This document shows positions 1-7,394 of a stretch of DNA of 15,934 bases, piece after piece (the stretch's first letter is position 1; every line of letters begins with the position of its first letter). The notes under the pieces were generated by a model that ran no database searches, was not told the origin of the DNA, and saw nothing but the letters and a program-made list of their open reading frames with translations. The stretch lies in NCBI GenBank assembly GCA_028719045.1, contig JAQULD010000026.1, positions 1 through 15,934 on the forward strand, written 5' to 3'. The DNA is from Candidatus Omnitrophota bacterium (GTDB lineage Bacteria > Omnitrophota > Koll11 > Gygaellales > Profunditerraquicolaceae). Made by a program: the position numbers and the translations under genes.

Positions 1-2547
1 GGAAGGCCCGGACACTTTTTTGATCTCTGCCAGCTGTACTACGGGAATACTGGCTCCCGAAGGAGTTGTGACATAGACTTTTTTTATTTTTTCCATGTCA
101 TCCCTGAGCTCGCGGGGATAACGCACATTCACCGAGAACCTCTCCCTGCCGTTAATTGTCTGGGTGATATTTTCCCCTCCGATAGCCGAGGCAAGCGCCA
201 TCTGCACATCTTCGATGTTCAAACCGTACCTGGCTATCTGGTCTTTTTTCAGATTGAAATCGACGAAATAACCGCCGGAAGTCCTTTCGGCAAAAACACT
301 CCTTGCCCCGCTTATCCCTTTAAGCTGCTTCTCAATCTCAATGCCGATAGCCTCCACCGTCTTTAAATCATCACCGTATACTTTTATCCCCACAGGAGTG
401 CGCACTCCTGTGGTAAGCATGTCTATCCTGGCTTTGATCGGCATTGTCCAGGCGTTAACCTGTCCGGGCAGCTGAAGCGCCTGGTCCATATCCTGAATAA
501 GTTCATCCCAGGAGATCCTATCCGGCCAAATAAGCCTCAAAGGCGGCTGTAAAAAACCGGGGATGGCTTTGGAATACCATCTGTCTTTATAGCTCCATTC
601 ATTTTGCGGTTTTAATACCACTACCGTTTCCATCATCGAGAACGGCGCGGGATCGGTTGAGGTATCCGCCCTGCCCGCTTTCCCGAAAACACTGACCACC
701 TCGGGAAAAGTTTTAAGTATTTTGTCCTGCAGCGCAAGCAGTTTGGTCGCCTCGCCTACGGAAATACCCGGAGGCGTAGTAGGCATATAAAGGATCGCGC
801 CCTCATTTAAATTCGGCATAAATTCCCTGCCTATTTTGCCAAATACCGGCATTGAAACTAAGAACGCTATGAGCGCGGCAGACACGATCCAATACGGCCT
901 TTTAAGCGTAAAATTCACCACCGGGCCGTAAAACGCGAATAAAAGTTTGCTGATGGGGTGGGTTTCCTCCGAATGGATCTTTCCCACAAACACGCGGTTG
1001 ACAAAAGCGGAAAGCCACTTTGGCCTGAATTTATAAAAATCCACCCTGGTTACCAAAAATATGACCGCGGGCACCAGGGTAATGGCCAGAAAAGCCGAGA
1101 AGAACATGGCGAATGTTTTTGTAAAGGCCAGCGGCTTAAAAAGCCTGCCTTCTATACCCTCCAGGGTAAATATTGGCAGGAAAGATACCGAGATCACTAA
1201 AAGGGAAAAGAACGCCGGGCGGCTTACTTCTTTGACCGCGGACAATAAAACAGGTTTATATTCTCCCGGCCTCCCCGCTTCATTCCACTGGGAGATCTTT
1301 TTGTGATAATTCTCCACCACAACGATAGAGGCATCCACCATCGCGCCTATCGCTATGGCAATGCCGCCTAAACTCATGACATTGGAGGTAAGACGCAGGA
1401 AATACATCGGGATGAAAGAAATGACCACGGCGATCGGCAAAACCACTATCGGGATAAGGGCGGAAGAAAAATGCAGCAGGAATATTATTATTACCAGGCT
1501 CACCACGAGCATTTCTTCGGCAAGCTTCTTTTTTAGGGTATCTACAGCCCTCCTGATCAAATCCGACCTGTCGTAAGTCACCACGAGCTTTACCCCCTCG
1601 GGCAGCTCTATCTCGCGGAGTTTATTCTTCACATTTTCTATTACCTTAAGCGCGTTTTCGCCATACCTCATCACCACGATGCCGCCTACGACTTCGCCTT
1701 TGCCGTCAAGTTCAGATACCCCTCTCCTTATATCCGGGCCAAAGCCGACTTTTGCCACATCTTTTACCCTGACGGGAACGCCGTTCTTATCCGCCTTAAG
1801 CGCGATATCTTCTATATCATTTAAAGACTTAAGATACCCCCTTAATGTCACCATATATTCTTTGCCGGAAAATTCTAATATTCTCGCTCCGGCTTCCTGG
1901 TTCGATTTCCTTAAAGCCATGACCAATTCGTTTATGCCTATTCCGTAAGAAAGCAGCGCTTCGGGGTTGGCCGTAACCTGATATTGCCTGACTAACCCTC
2001 CTACAGTAGACACTTCCGCCACTCCTTTTACCGCTTGCAGCGCGTATTTCAAGTGCCAGTTTTGGAAAGTGGTCAAATCCTGCAGGCTCTGCTTGCCCTT
2101 CCCGGCTACCAGGGCATATTCGAACACCCAGCCTACGCCTGTCGCGTCCGGGCCAAGCTCGGTCTTTACGCCCTGCGGCAGCTGGGACATGACCTTGGTA
2201 AGATACTCCAGGACCCTGGAACGCGCCCAATAAATATCCGTACCGTCCTCAAAGATTATATATACATAAGAAAACCCGTAATCAGAAAAAGCGCGGATAT
2301 CTTTTACTTTCGGAGCGCCCAAAAGCGCGCTGACAATAGGATAGGTAACCTGGTCCTCAATCAGCTGCGGAGGCCTGTCCCACCTGGAGAAAACGATCAC
2401 CTGGGTATCGGAAAGGTCAGGGATCGCGTCCAAAGGAGTATTTTTTATGCAAAAAATCCCCGCCAGGACAGCCAACCCGACTATAATAAAAACCGTCAGC
2501 TTGTTCTTGGCGCTGGATTCAATTATTTTTTCTATCAGATTGCTCAT
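1..2547 (-). CDS. cusA: CusA-like Cu(I)/Ag(I) efflux RND pump, 3' end cut by window edge
   Basis: Inner-membrane, proton-driven RND subunit of a tripartite copper/silver exporter. The frame is open from ATG at 2547 to base 1, giving 849 codons; the family is about 1,030-1,050 residues, so the last fifth lies outside the window. The start MSNLIEKIIE leads into TM1, followed by the family motif around TPLDAIPDLSDTQVIV and the porter domain. Codon 405 is the aspartate in GAMVDASIVVVEN, the same number as the proton-relay Asp405 I recall for E. coli CusA. The three methionines that bind Cu(I)/Ag(I) in CusA (E. coli M573, M623, M672) have counterparts at about M588 (LYMPTTPPG), M638 (SMMETVV) and M710 (RIDMLTTG), which argues for monovalent metal specificity over Zn/Co/Ni. 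It starts 24 bases after cusB and ends the visible csoR-cusCBA operon. Certain as HME-RND, strong for Cu/Ag. Confidence 0.95.
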   Translation of the reverse strand, partial: MSNLIEKIIESSAKNKLTVFIIVGLAVLAGIFCIKNTPLDAIPDLSDTQVIVFSRWDRPPQLIEDQVTYPIVSALLGAPKVKDIRAFSDYGFSYVYIIFEDGTDIYWARSRVLEYLTKVMSQLPQGVKTELGPDATGVGWVFEYALVAGKGKQSLQDLTTFQNWHLKYALQAVKGVAEVSTVGGLVRQYQVTANPEALLSYGIGINELVMALRKSNQEAGARILEFSGKEYMVTLRGYLKSLNDIEDIALKADKNGVPVRVKDVAKVGFGPDIRRGVSELDGKGEVVGGIVVMRYGENALKVIENVKNKLREIELPEGVKLVVTYDRSDLIRRAVDTLKKKLAEEMLVVSLVIIIFLLHFSSALIPIVVLPIAVVISFIPMYFLRLTSNVMSLGGIAIAIGAMVDASIVVVENYHKKISQWNEAGRPGEYKPVLLSAVKEVSRPAFFSLLVISVSFLPIFTLEGIEGRLFKPLAFTKTFAMFFSAFLAITLVPAVIFLVTRVDFYKFRPKWLSAFVNRVFVGKIHSEETHPISKLLFAFYGPVVNFTLKRPYWIVSAALIAFLVSMPVFGKIGREFMPNLNEGAILYMPTTPPGISVGEATKLLALQDKILKTFPEVVSVFGKAGRADTSTDPAPFSMMETVVVLKPQNEWSYKDRWYSKAIPGFLQPPLRLIWPDRISWDELIQDMDQALQLPGQVNAWTMPIKARIDMLTTGVRTPVGIKVYGDDLKTVEAIGIEIEKQLKGISGARSVFAERTSGGYFVDFNLKKDQIARYGLNIEDVQMALASAIGGENITQTINGRERFSVNVRYPRELRDDMEKIKKVYVTTPSGASIPVVQLAEIKKVSGPS

Positions 2548-2571
2548 TTTCTCTACGCCTGCCGCAATAGC

Positions 2572-3597
2572 CTATTTTAAAGCTGTTTCCGAATCCACAA
2601 AGAAATTTCCGGAGGAAACCACCGACTCTCCTTCTTGCAAGCCCGATAACACTTCATAAAATCCTTCGGCCTTCTCCCCTAATTTCAATTCCCGCGATTC
2701 AAAATAGCCTGAAGGCTTCGCCACAAAAACCACCTGCCGCTCGCCCGTATCCATTACCGCTTCTTCCGGCACGGCAAGCTTTTCCCCCAGGTCAATTTTT
2801 ATCCGGGCGCTGACGAACATGCCGGGCTTAAGTTTGTGCTCAGGGTTTTTCACCTGCGCCCTGGCGAGCACAGTCCGCGTATTTTCATCCAGGACAGGGC
2901 CGACGGAGGAGATCTTTCCCGTAAAGCTCTCCCCCGGAAAACTCACTGCCTCTATTTCCACAACCATTCCATTTTTCACGGCCCCCGCCTCATATTCGTA
3001 TACCGGCAGATAAATCCAGGCCTTGTCTCCGAGAAGCGGCAGATAAAGATTACCGTCAGGGGCGTTGCGTTTGGTTAATTTCCCGATTTCCTGTTCGCTC
3101 ATTCCCTGCAAAAGCAGTTTTTTCCTGGCCGCTTCCGCCAGCCCCTCTATCTCCTGTTTCATTATGGAAGATGTATTTCCCAGCATTTTGGCCTGCGCTT
3201 CCCGCGCCTGCAGGTATTCTTCCTCGGCTACGTACAAATCCGGGTCATAGGCCACTTTTCCGGCTACAAGGAGCTGTTTTACCAGCTTTCTTTTCCCGGC
3301 CTTTTCGGTTTTAATATTCACAAGCTGCTGTTTTTCAGGGCTTATATAAACGCCCTCTTCCCGGGATACGCTTTGTTCCTCCTCGTAAACAGGAGTGTAA
3401 TCCATGCCCATCTCGTCTTTCATCGGAGTAAGGGAAGTTACCTGGGGTTTCATAGGGTTACGGTAATAAAGTATCTTACGCGCCTGCGCGGGGCCGGGCT
3501 TCAGGTTCATGCGCAAAGCAAGATACAGCGAAGCGCTTAAGGCCAGGGACAAAACAATAAATACGCCTAAGAGCACCTTCATGAGATTATTTTTCAT
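2572..3597 (-). CDS. cusB: CusB-like periplasmic adaptor (membrane fusion protein) of Cu/Ag efflux
   Basis: Periplasmic adaptor that joins the RND pump to the outer-membrane channel and passes Cu(I)/Ag(I) to it. It has 341 residues, somewhat shorter than E. coli CusB (about 400). One N-terminal membrane anchor or signal spans about residues 7-29. Residues 43-71 are a heavy-metal-binding segment of the YHS-like/HMBD type (YYRNPMKPQ through MGMDYTPVY), in which the usual cysteines are absent and methionines M49, M59, M63 and M65 remain. A helical hairpin follows (about 120-175), then the beta-barrel and membrane-proximal domains with the typical LKPGMFVSARI and ending VVSSGNFFVDSETALK. The start overlaps the end of cusC by 11 bases, indicating translational coupling. 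The assignment rests on this domain order and the neighbours. Specificity for Cu/Ag is inferred from the methionines and from CsoR. Confidence 0.92.
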   Translation of the reverse strand: MKNNLMKVLLGVFIVLSLALSASLYLALRMNLKPGPAQARKILYYRNPMKPQVTSLTPMKDEMGMDYTPVYEEEQSVSREEGVYISPEKQQLVNIKTEKAGKRKLVKQLLVAGKVAYDPDLYVAEEEYLQAREAQAKMLGNTSSIMKQEIEGLAEAARKKLLLQGMSEQEIGKLTKRNAPDGNLYLPLLGDKAWIYLPVYEYEAGAVKNGMVVEIEAVSFPGESFTGKISSVGPVLDENTRTVLARAQVKNPEHKLKPGMFVSARIKIDLGEKLAVPEEAVMDTGERQVVFVAKPSGYFESRELKLGEKAEGFYEVLSGLQEGESVVSSGNFFVDSETALK

Positions 3598-4858
3598 TTT
3601 TACCCTCTCTTAAATCAGTTCCTACAGCTTTTTCCAGATCCGCCAGGTTCATATTATATTCCACCAGCGCTTTATAATATTCCATCTTCGTTTCGATCAG
3701 CATCCTGATATTATCCAGAAGCATCATCGAATCGCCTTTACCTGAGCGGAATCCCGCCAGGGAAGAACCGATAGAGCTTTCCAAAAACGGGATGAGATTA
3801 TTCTTATACAAAACTATTTTTTGCCGGGCCACCTGCGCTTTTACGTACAGGTCCTTTGTCCTGGCGAGGGCCTTATTTTTCATTGCCTGGTAAGCGGCCT
3901 TAGCCTCCTCCAGGTTATTTATCGCTTCTTTGATCTCATATTTTTGCTTGGTCCAATACCAGACCGGCACCGTAAAAGACAGCATAAGGTCCCAGAGCCC
4001 GAAACTCCCGGTGGTAAGGCCGCGCAGAGTGATCTCAGACATTAAATCGGGGAAAAGGTTTCTTTTGGCGAGGTCCCGCGCATATTTATTTTTCTCGATG
4101 GCGTAAGAAAAAATCAGCAGTTCAGCCTGGTTCTCGAGGGTAAGCTTATACAAGGAAGCAATATCTTTATCAAACGAGAAATCCTCGCTTAGCTGCGGGG
4201 CCCCAAGCGCGGATTCAGAAGGCCTGTTTAAAAGCGCGTTAAGTCCGGTTTCTTTGGCGCTTCTCTCCTGGCGCAGATTGGCGATACGGTTATCAAACCG
4301 GGCGATCTCCAGGTCTATCTTAAAAAGGTCCTGTTGGGCGATCGCGCCTGTTTCACATCTTGCTTTGGCGACCCGGGAAACCGCCTGCAATATTAACAGG
4401 ATCTGGCTATCAAGTTCTTCTTCCTTATAATTCATGAACAAATCATAATATCCGTTTTTTACGTCATTGGCCACTTCCGTTTCCTTGCTCCTGAATTCCG
4501 CGGCGAACATTTGCGCTTCGATAACGGCGATCTTTCCTTTTAAAGGCAATTTTCCGAAAAAAGGCATCGTTTGCGCGATAGACAGCATCCTGTCTTCCGG
4601 CATTGTTTTATCCAGTTTAAATGTCCCCCTGGGTATTTTATCGAATTCAAACGTGACCGCGGGATCCTCCCAGGCTTTTGCCTGCGGGATCCTCGCCTGG
4701 GAAGCCTCCCAGCGTTTTTTAGCCGCCAGGACCTCAGGATTGTTTGCGCCGGCTTCCTTAAGGAGCGGGGCAAGCTGAACCGCTTCAGCCGCGTAGCCCA
4801 AGCCGCTTAGGGAAAAAAATACCATTATTAAGAATAAAAGAAAATATTTTATCCTCAT
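3587..4858 (-). CDS. cusC: CusC-like TolC-family outer-membrane channel protein
   Basis: Outer-membrane/periplasmic tunnel of the tripartite Cu/Ag exporter; 423 residues, the usual size for the TolC/OEP family. Residues 1-23 form a Sec signal peptide (FLLFLIMVFFSLSGLGYA, cleavage probably before AEAVQ). There is no lipobox cysteine, unlike the lipoprotein CusC of E. coli. The rest is a tandem of two long helical repeats typical of OEP domains, with the recurrent NPEVLAAKKRWEASQ-type segment at the start of the first repeat and LVEYNMNLADLEKAVG at the end of the second. It starts one base after the csoR stop, with an AGGAAGG ribosome site inside the csoR tail, and overlaps cusB by 11 bases. 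Its role in copper export is inferred from operon position; on sequence alone only the TolC family is certain. Confidence 0.9.
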   Translation of the reverse strand: MRIKYFLLFLIMVFFSLSGLGYAAEAVQLAPLLKEAGANNPEVLAAKKRWEASQARIPQAKAWEDPAVTFEFDKIPRGTFKLDKTMPEDRMLSIAQTMPFFGKLPLKGKIAVIEAQMFAAEFRSKETEVANDVKNGYYDLFMNYKEEELDSQILLILQAVSRVAKARCETGAIAQQDLFKIDLEIARFDNRIANLRQERSAKETGLNALLNRPSESALGAPQLSEDFSFDKDIASLYKLTLENQAELLIFSYAIEKNKYARDLAKRNLFPDLMSEITLRGLTTGSFGLWDLMLSFTVPVWYWTKQKYEIKEAINNLEEAKAAYQAMKNKALARTKDLYVKAQVARQKIVLYKNNLIPFLESSIGSSLAGFRSGKGDSMMLLDNIRMLIETKMEYYKALVEYNMNLADLEKAVGTDLREGKNEK

Positions 4859-4859
4859 C

Positions 4860-5144
4860 TCAGGCGACCTTCCTGAATCGCGCGATCAACTCGACCACTT
4901 CATCTATTTTCTTCTGTTTTTCCTGTTCGGATTTTCCCTTTAAGGCCTTTGCCAGGCAGCTTTCGGTATGTTTCTTGAAAACATTGTCCTCGACCCGGTA
5001 TAATGCCCCTATAACAGAATGGATCTGGGTGATTATATCCACGCAGTACCGTTTTTCTTCGATCATGCGCTGGATACCTTTTACCTGGCCTTCGATCTTT
5101 TTTAAGAATTCCAGCTGTTCTTCATGGGTAGTAGGCTGTTCCAT
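4860..5144 (-). CDS. csoR: CsoR-family copper-sensing transcriptional repressor
   Basis: Small all-helical repressor (94 residues, standard for CsoR/RcnR/FrmR) that leaves DNA when it binds metal. The CsoR-type Cu(I) ligand set is present: C34 (KRYCVDI), H59 and C63 (KKHTESC), matching the Cys-His-Cys arrangement known for CsoR and differing from the His-rich set of RcnR. The N-terminal helix carries the family pattern LKKIEGQVKGIQRMIEEKRYC. Translation starts at ATG 5144, with AAGGAAG six bases upstream. The gene opens the operon csoR-cusC-cusB-cusA and sits about 15 bases downstream of the predicted transcription start, so it very probably autoregulates and controls the exporter. Pairing CsoR with CusCBA, instead of a CusRS two-component system or a CopA ATPase, is the notable feature. 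Confidence 0.95.
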   Translation of the reverse strand: MEQPTTHEEQLEFLKKIEGQVKGIQRMIEEKRYCVDIITQIHSVIGALYRVEDNVFKKHTESCLAKALKGKSEQEKQKKIDEVVELIARFRKVA

Positions 5145-5165
5145 AATTATCTTCCTTTCAAGCCA

Positions 5166-5195
5166 AATATACCATACCCCCCTACCCTATGTCAA
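5166..5195 (-). promoter_or_regulatory. sigma70-type promoter of the csoR-cusCBA operon
   Basis: Read on the minus strand there is a consensus -35 TTGACA (5195-5190), an 18-base spacer and a -10 TATATT (5171-5166). The predicted transcription start is about 5159, leaving a leader of roughly 15 bases that contains AAGGAAG before the csoR ATG. The spacer is filled by the G-rich candidate CsoR operator, so repressor and RNA polymerase would compete. Confidence 0.8.
5170..5189 (-). promoter_or_regulatory. Candidate CsoR operator inside the promoter spacer
   Basis: The minus strand reads TAGGGTAGGGGGGTATGGTA between the -35 and -10 boxes of the csoR promoter. CsoR operators are G/C-tract sequences; the B. 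subtilis copZA site, as I remember it, is TACCCTACGGGGGTATGGTA. The right half here (GGGGGTATGGTA) matches that site exactly. The left half has GGGTA where the known site has its complement CCCTA, so the two halves lie in direct rather than inverted orientation. Its position over the promoter of csoR itself supports operator function. The comparison is from memory. Confidence 0.7.
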
Positions 5196-5280
5196 TAAAA
5201 AATTATTTTTTTATCCTTGCCAAAAGGCTCCCTTAGCTAAAATCCGGCATCTTGCGTCATTATCAGTTCACGGCGGGACT

Positions 5281-5460
5281 TTAAATCAACATTTCCTCTT
5301 CCAGCATTTCGCGGAAATTGCTTCCAAAAACCCAGCCCATTCTTTCATAAAGTTCCAGGGCTTCCATCTGGACAAGCTGGTTTATCCTCTCATCGGCTAG
5401 ATGGACCGGCACCGCCCTTTTCTGTTGGGTGTGTTTTTTATGTATCCTGGTCTTAATCAT
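5281..5460 (-). CDS. Small protein of unknown function (59 residues)
   Basis: I do not recognise this family. It is a free-standing cistron between the metal-import operon (ending with lgt) and the csoR-cus operon. The chosen start is ATG 5460, because an AGGAGG Shine-Dalgarno lies nine bases upstream. The in-frame GTG at 5469 would add three residues but abuts that same site. The protein begins with a strongly basic stretch (MIKTRIHKKHTQQKR), then a mixed segment (AVPVHLADERINQLVQ) and an acidic amphipathic C-terminal helix (NFREMLEEEMLI). It has no cysteine, no signal peptide and no membrane segment. A good promoter with A-tracts upstream and a strong ribosome site make expression likely. 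The basic head with acidic tail could suit a nucleic-acid-binding or regulatory peptide, but that is only speculation. Confidence 0.72.
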   Translation of the reverse strand: MIKTRIHKKHTQQKRAVPVHLADERINQLVQMEALELYERMGWVFGSNFREMLEEEMLI

Positions 5461-5469
5461 CTCTACCAC

Positions 5470-5475
5470 CCTCCT
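5470..5475 (-). promoter_or_regulatory. Shine-Dalgarno that fixes the small-protein start
   Basis: AGGAGG on the minus strand, nine bases before ATG 5460. The earlier in-frame GTG at 5469 directly abuts this site and is too close to be served by it, so the 59-residue form is preferred. Confidence 0.7.
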
Positions 5476-5499
5476 CTCCTTGTCTTTTAACTATGTCTG

Positions 5500-5528
5500 A
5501 TTATAAAGAGGATGGGTTTAGAGGTAAA
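5500..5528 (-). promoter_or_regulatory. Promoter of the 59-residue small protein
   Basis: Minus strand: -10 TATAAT (5505-5500, perfect consensus), 17-base spacer, -35 TTTACC (5528-5523, 4 of 6 consensus). The predicted start of transcription is near 5493, which gives a leader of about 30 bases. A-tracts lie immediately upstream. There is no clear terminator after lgt, so read-through from the upstream operon may add to expression. Confidence 0.65.
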
Positions 5529-5533
5529 TGGGC

Positions 5534-5559
5534 TTTTTCTACTTTTTTCTGACTTTTTT
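5534..5559 (-). promoter_or_regulatory. Three helically phased A-tracts upstream of a promoter (UP-element/curved DNA)
   Basis: On the minus strand, runs of 6, 6 and 5 adenines occupy 5559-5554, 5548-5543 and 5538-5534. Their centres are about 11 and 9.5 bases apart, close to the helical repeat. They fall at roughly -41 to -66 relative to the predicted start at 5493. That is where an UP element contacts the RNA polymerase alpha C-terminal domain and where curved DNA stimulates transcription. Function is inferred from spacing only. Confidence 0.5.
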
Positions 5560-5566
5560 CCCCCGG

Positions 5567-6376
5567 CTATTTTCTCAGCCCGGCCAGGCCTTTTATCAAG
5601 AGAAAACCTGATACTACAGCCAGGATGATACTGATAAGCTGGGAAACGGTTATCAGCCCTCCAAATAAGATAAAATTAGGTTCATAATAACGGAAGCCTT
5701 CCACGACAAACCTGGCCAAAGAATAAAGCAGGACGAATGACAGGAATATGAAACCGTCAAACCGCTTACGCCTTTCAAGAGCCACCAGTATCAAGAATAT
5801 GGCCACCGCGCTCAAAGATTCATACACCTGGGTCGGGATAACCGGAAGGGAATATCGCGCCTCCGGAGGTATCAGCCCGTTAAAGACCTGCTCCGCGAAA
5901 ACAGGAGGGTTCTCCGCTCCCGGAAAACATACGCCGCCTACTTCGGAAACCTTGCCGTAACAACATCCGTTTAAAAAACAGCCGATCCGTCCCAAGGCGA
6001 CACCTATGGCAAGGGAAGGGCTTAAGATATCAGCGATCTTCCAGAAAGACAGCTTATTTTTCTTTAAGAACCAGAACGCGGCCGGCAAGGCCAGTACCAG
6101 TCCGCCGTAAAAAACAAGCCCGCCTTCCCAGACTTTGAATACATCCGCGAGATGGAACCGGTAGTAGCCCCAATTCACGGCCACGAAAAAAATCCTCGCT
6201 CCGGCTATCGAGGAGAGCAAAATGTAAAAAATCAGGTCCATTATTATATTCGGACCTATACCCTGTTTCCCGGCCCTGCTTTGGGCTAAATATGTGCCCA
6301 CGAGAAAAGCCAGCGCCAGCATAAATCCGTAAGAATAGACCGTAAACATCCCTAATTGAAACAATATCCTATGCAT
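5567..6376 (-). CDS. lgt: Prolipoprotein diacylglyceryl transferase Lgt
   Basis: Inner-membrane enzyme that transfers diacylglycerol from phosphatidylglycerol to the lipobox cysteine of prolipoproteins, the first step of lipoprotein maturation. It has 269 residues and about seven membrane segments, as expected. The Lgt signature is present as LGRIGCFLNGCCYG (residues 128-141), the common Cys-rich variant of GRIGNFINGE, with R130 at the place of the essential E. coli Arg143. PTQVYE lies at 181-186. RFVVEGFR at 222-229 supplies the arginine and glutamate near the active site (E. coli Arg239 region). In the motif that is usually SFHGG, tyrosine (Y90, LVFYGG) replaces histidine. The first eight bases overlap the end of the radical SAM gene, so it is the last gene of the zip-feo operon. 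At least one neighbour (the CsgG-like lipoprotein) is a predicted substrate. Confidence 0.96.
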   Translation of the reverse strand: MHRILFQLGMFTVYSYGFMLALAFLVGTYLAQSRAGKQGIGPNIIMDLIFYILLSSIAGARIFFVAVNWGYYRFHLADVFKVWEGGLVFYGGLVLALPAAFWFLKKNKLSFWKIADILSPSLAIGVALGRIGCFLNGCCYGKVSEVGGVCFPGAENPPVFAEQVFNGLIPPEARYSLPVIPTQVYESLSAVAIFLILVALERRKRFDGFIFLSFVLLYSLARFVVEGFRYYEPNFILFGGLITVSQLISIILAVVSGFLLIKGLAGLRK

Positions 6377-7394
6377 TTTTCTCTCCTTTAAAAAATCCCG
6401 GGACAGCGGCGCGGCAATAAGCGCATTTACCGTTTTCTATATGGTCCTCCAGGATATCGAAAACTTCCCTCCTTACCAGTAATTTTTTGCAGTTATGGCA
6501 ATAGGTATCATTACCCCAGCCATAAACGTTGCCCACATAAATATATTTTAAACCGCATTTCTCCCCGGCCTCCTGCGCGGTTTTCAAAGTTTTCTCAGGC
6601 GTGGAAGATCGGTCTGTAAACTTGTAATCTGGGTGGAAGCGGGAAAGATGCCAGGGTATATTGTTATCCACCGAGCAGAGGAATTCCGCGATGTCCCGCA
6701 ATTCTTCTTTGGAATCGTTAAATCCCGGGACAACAAGCGTGGTCACCTCGACCCAGATCCCCAATTCCCTCATCAATTTGATGGAATCCAAAACCGGGGC
6801 GAGCCTTCCCGCGCAGACCTTCCGGTACGATTCATCCCTGAAACTCTTCAGGTCGACGTTGGCAGCATCCAGGTACGGCCTTATCATCCGCAGGCAATCC
6901 GCGGTCATAAAGCCGTTGGTGACAAAAATATTGTAGAGCCCTTTTTCTTTGGCAAGTTTAGCGGTATCTTTCGCGTACTCGAAAAATATCGTCGGCTCGG
7001 TATAAGTATAGGAAATACTTTCACAGCCGCTTTTTAAGGCGGCCGCCACCACTCTTTCCGGGGGGGTGTCCTCCCCTTCCTGCCCCATAGTGTCGAGCGC
7101 CGTCTTTTGCGAGATCTGCCAATTCTGGCAAAACCCGCAGCGGAAATTGCACCCGATACAGGCTATGGAAAAACTCGCTGAACCGGGCAAAAAATGGTAC
7201 AAAGGCTTTTTCTCAACAGGATCCACGTGGCTGGCTACGATCTTGCCGTATACGTGGGTGTAAAGCGCGCCTTCAAGGTTCTGCCTCACCCCGCAGAAGC
7301 CGTATTTGTTTTCCGCGATCCGGCACTGGTGGGCGCAAAGAAAACAATGCACGGTTTTGTTTTCCAATTTTTCGTAGAGTAACGCCTCTTTCAT
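6369..7394 (-). CDS. amrS: AmmeMemoRadiSam-system radical SAM enzyme (AmrS-like)
   Basis: Radical SAM protein of the AmrS/PflA-like group, 341 residues, full length. The SAM [4Fe-4S] motif is CNFRCGFC (C82, C86, C89; CxxxCxxC), embedded in the group-typical ACIGCNFRCGFCQNWQIS. The N-terminus has an additional cysteine cluster (C17, C20, C24, C34) that is characteristic of AmrS. YTYTEPTIFFEY and the MTADCLRMIRPYLDAANVDLK stretch follow the PflA-like barrel. The C-terminus has two CxxC pairs (CHNC, CAYC), which look like a zinc ribbon or rubredoxin-like site. The partners that name the system, Memo and AMMECR1, are not in this window. The ATG directly follows the TAA of the PP-loop gene and the end overlaps lgt, so it belongs to the feo operon. 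Substrate and reaction of this family are not established as far as I know. Confidence 0.92.
   Translation of the reverse strand: MKEALLYEKLENKTVHCFLCAHQCRIAENKYGFCGVRQNLEGALYTHVYGKIVASHVDPVEKKPLYHFLPGSASFSIACIGCNFRCGFCQNWQISQKTALDTMGQEGEDTPPERVVAAALKSGCESISYTYTEPTIFFEYAKDTAKLAKEKGLYNIFVTNGFMTADCLRMIRPYLDAANVDLKSFRDESYRKVCAGRLAPVLDSIKLMRELGIWVEVTTLVVPGFNDSKEELRDIAEFLCSVDNNIPWHLSRFHPDYKFTDRSSTPEKTLKTAQEAGEKCGLKYIYVGNVYGWGNDTYCHNCKKLLVRREVFDILEDHIENGKCAYCRAAVPGFFKGEKNA

Noticed and set aside
2035..2580. 181-codon plus-strand open frame
   Set aside because: It lies antisense to cusA and the end of cusB, has no ribosome site and no recognisable motif; the minus-strand frame gives an unmistakable RND pump.
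5197..5212. A/T palindrome (A6-TTA-T7) beside the csoR promoter, considered as terminator of the small gene
   Set aside because: The stem is all A/T and would be too weak; no GC-rich hairpin precedes it.
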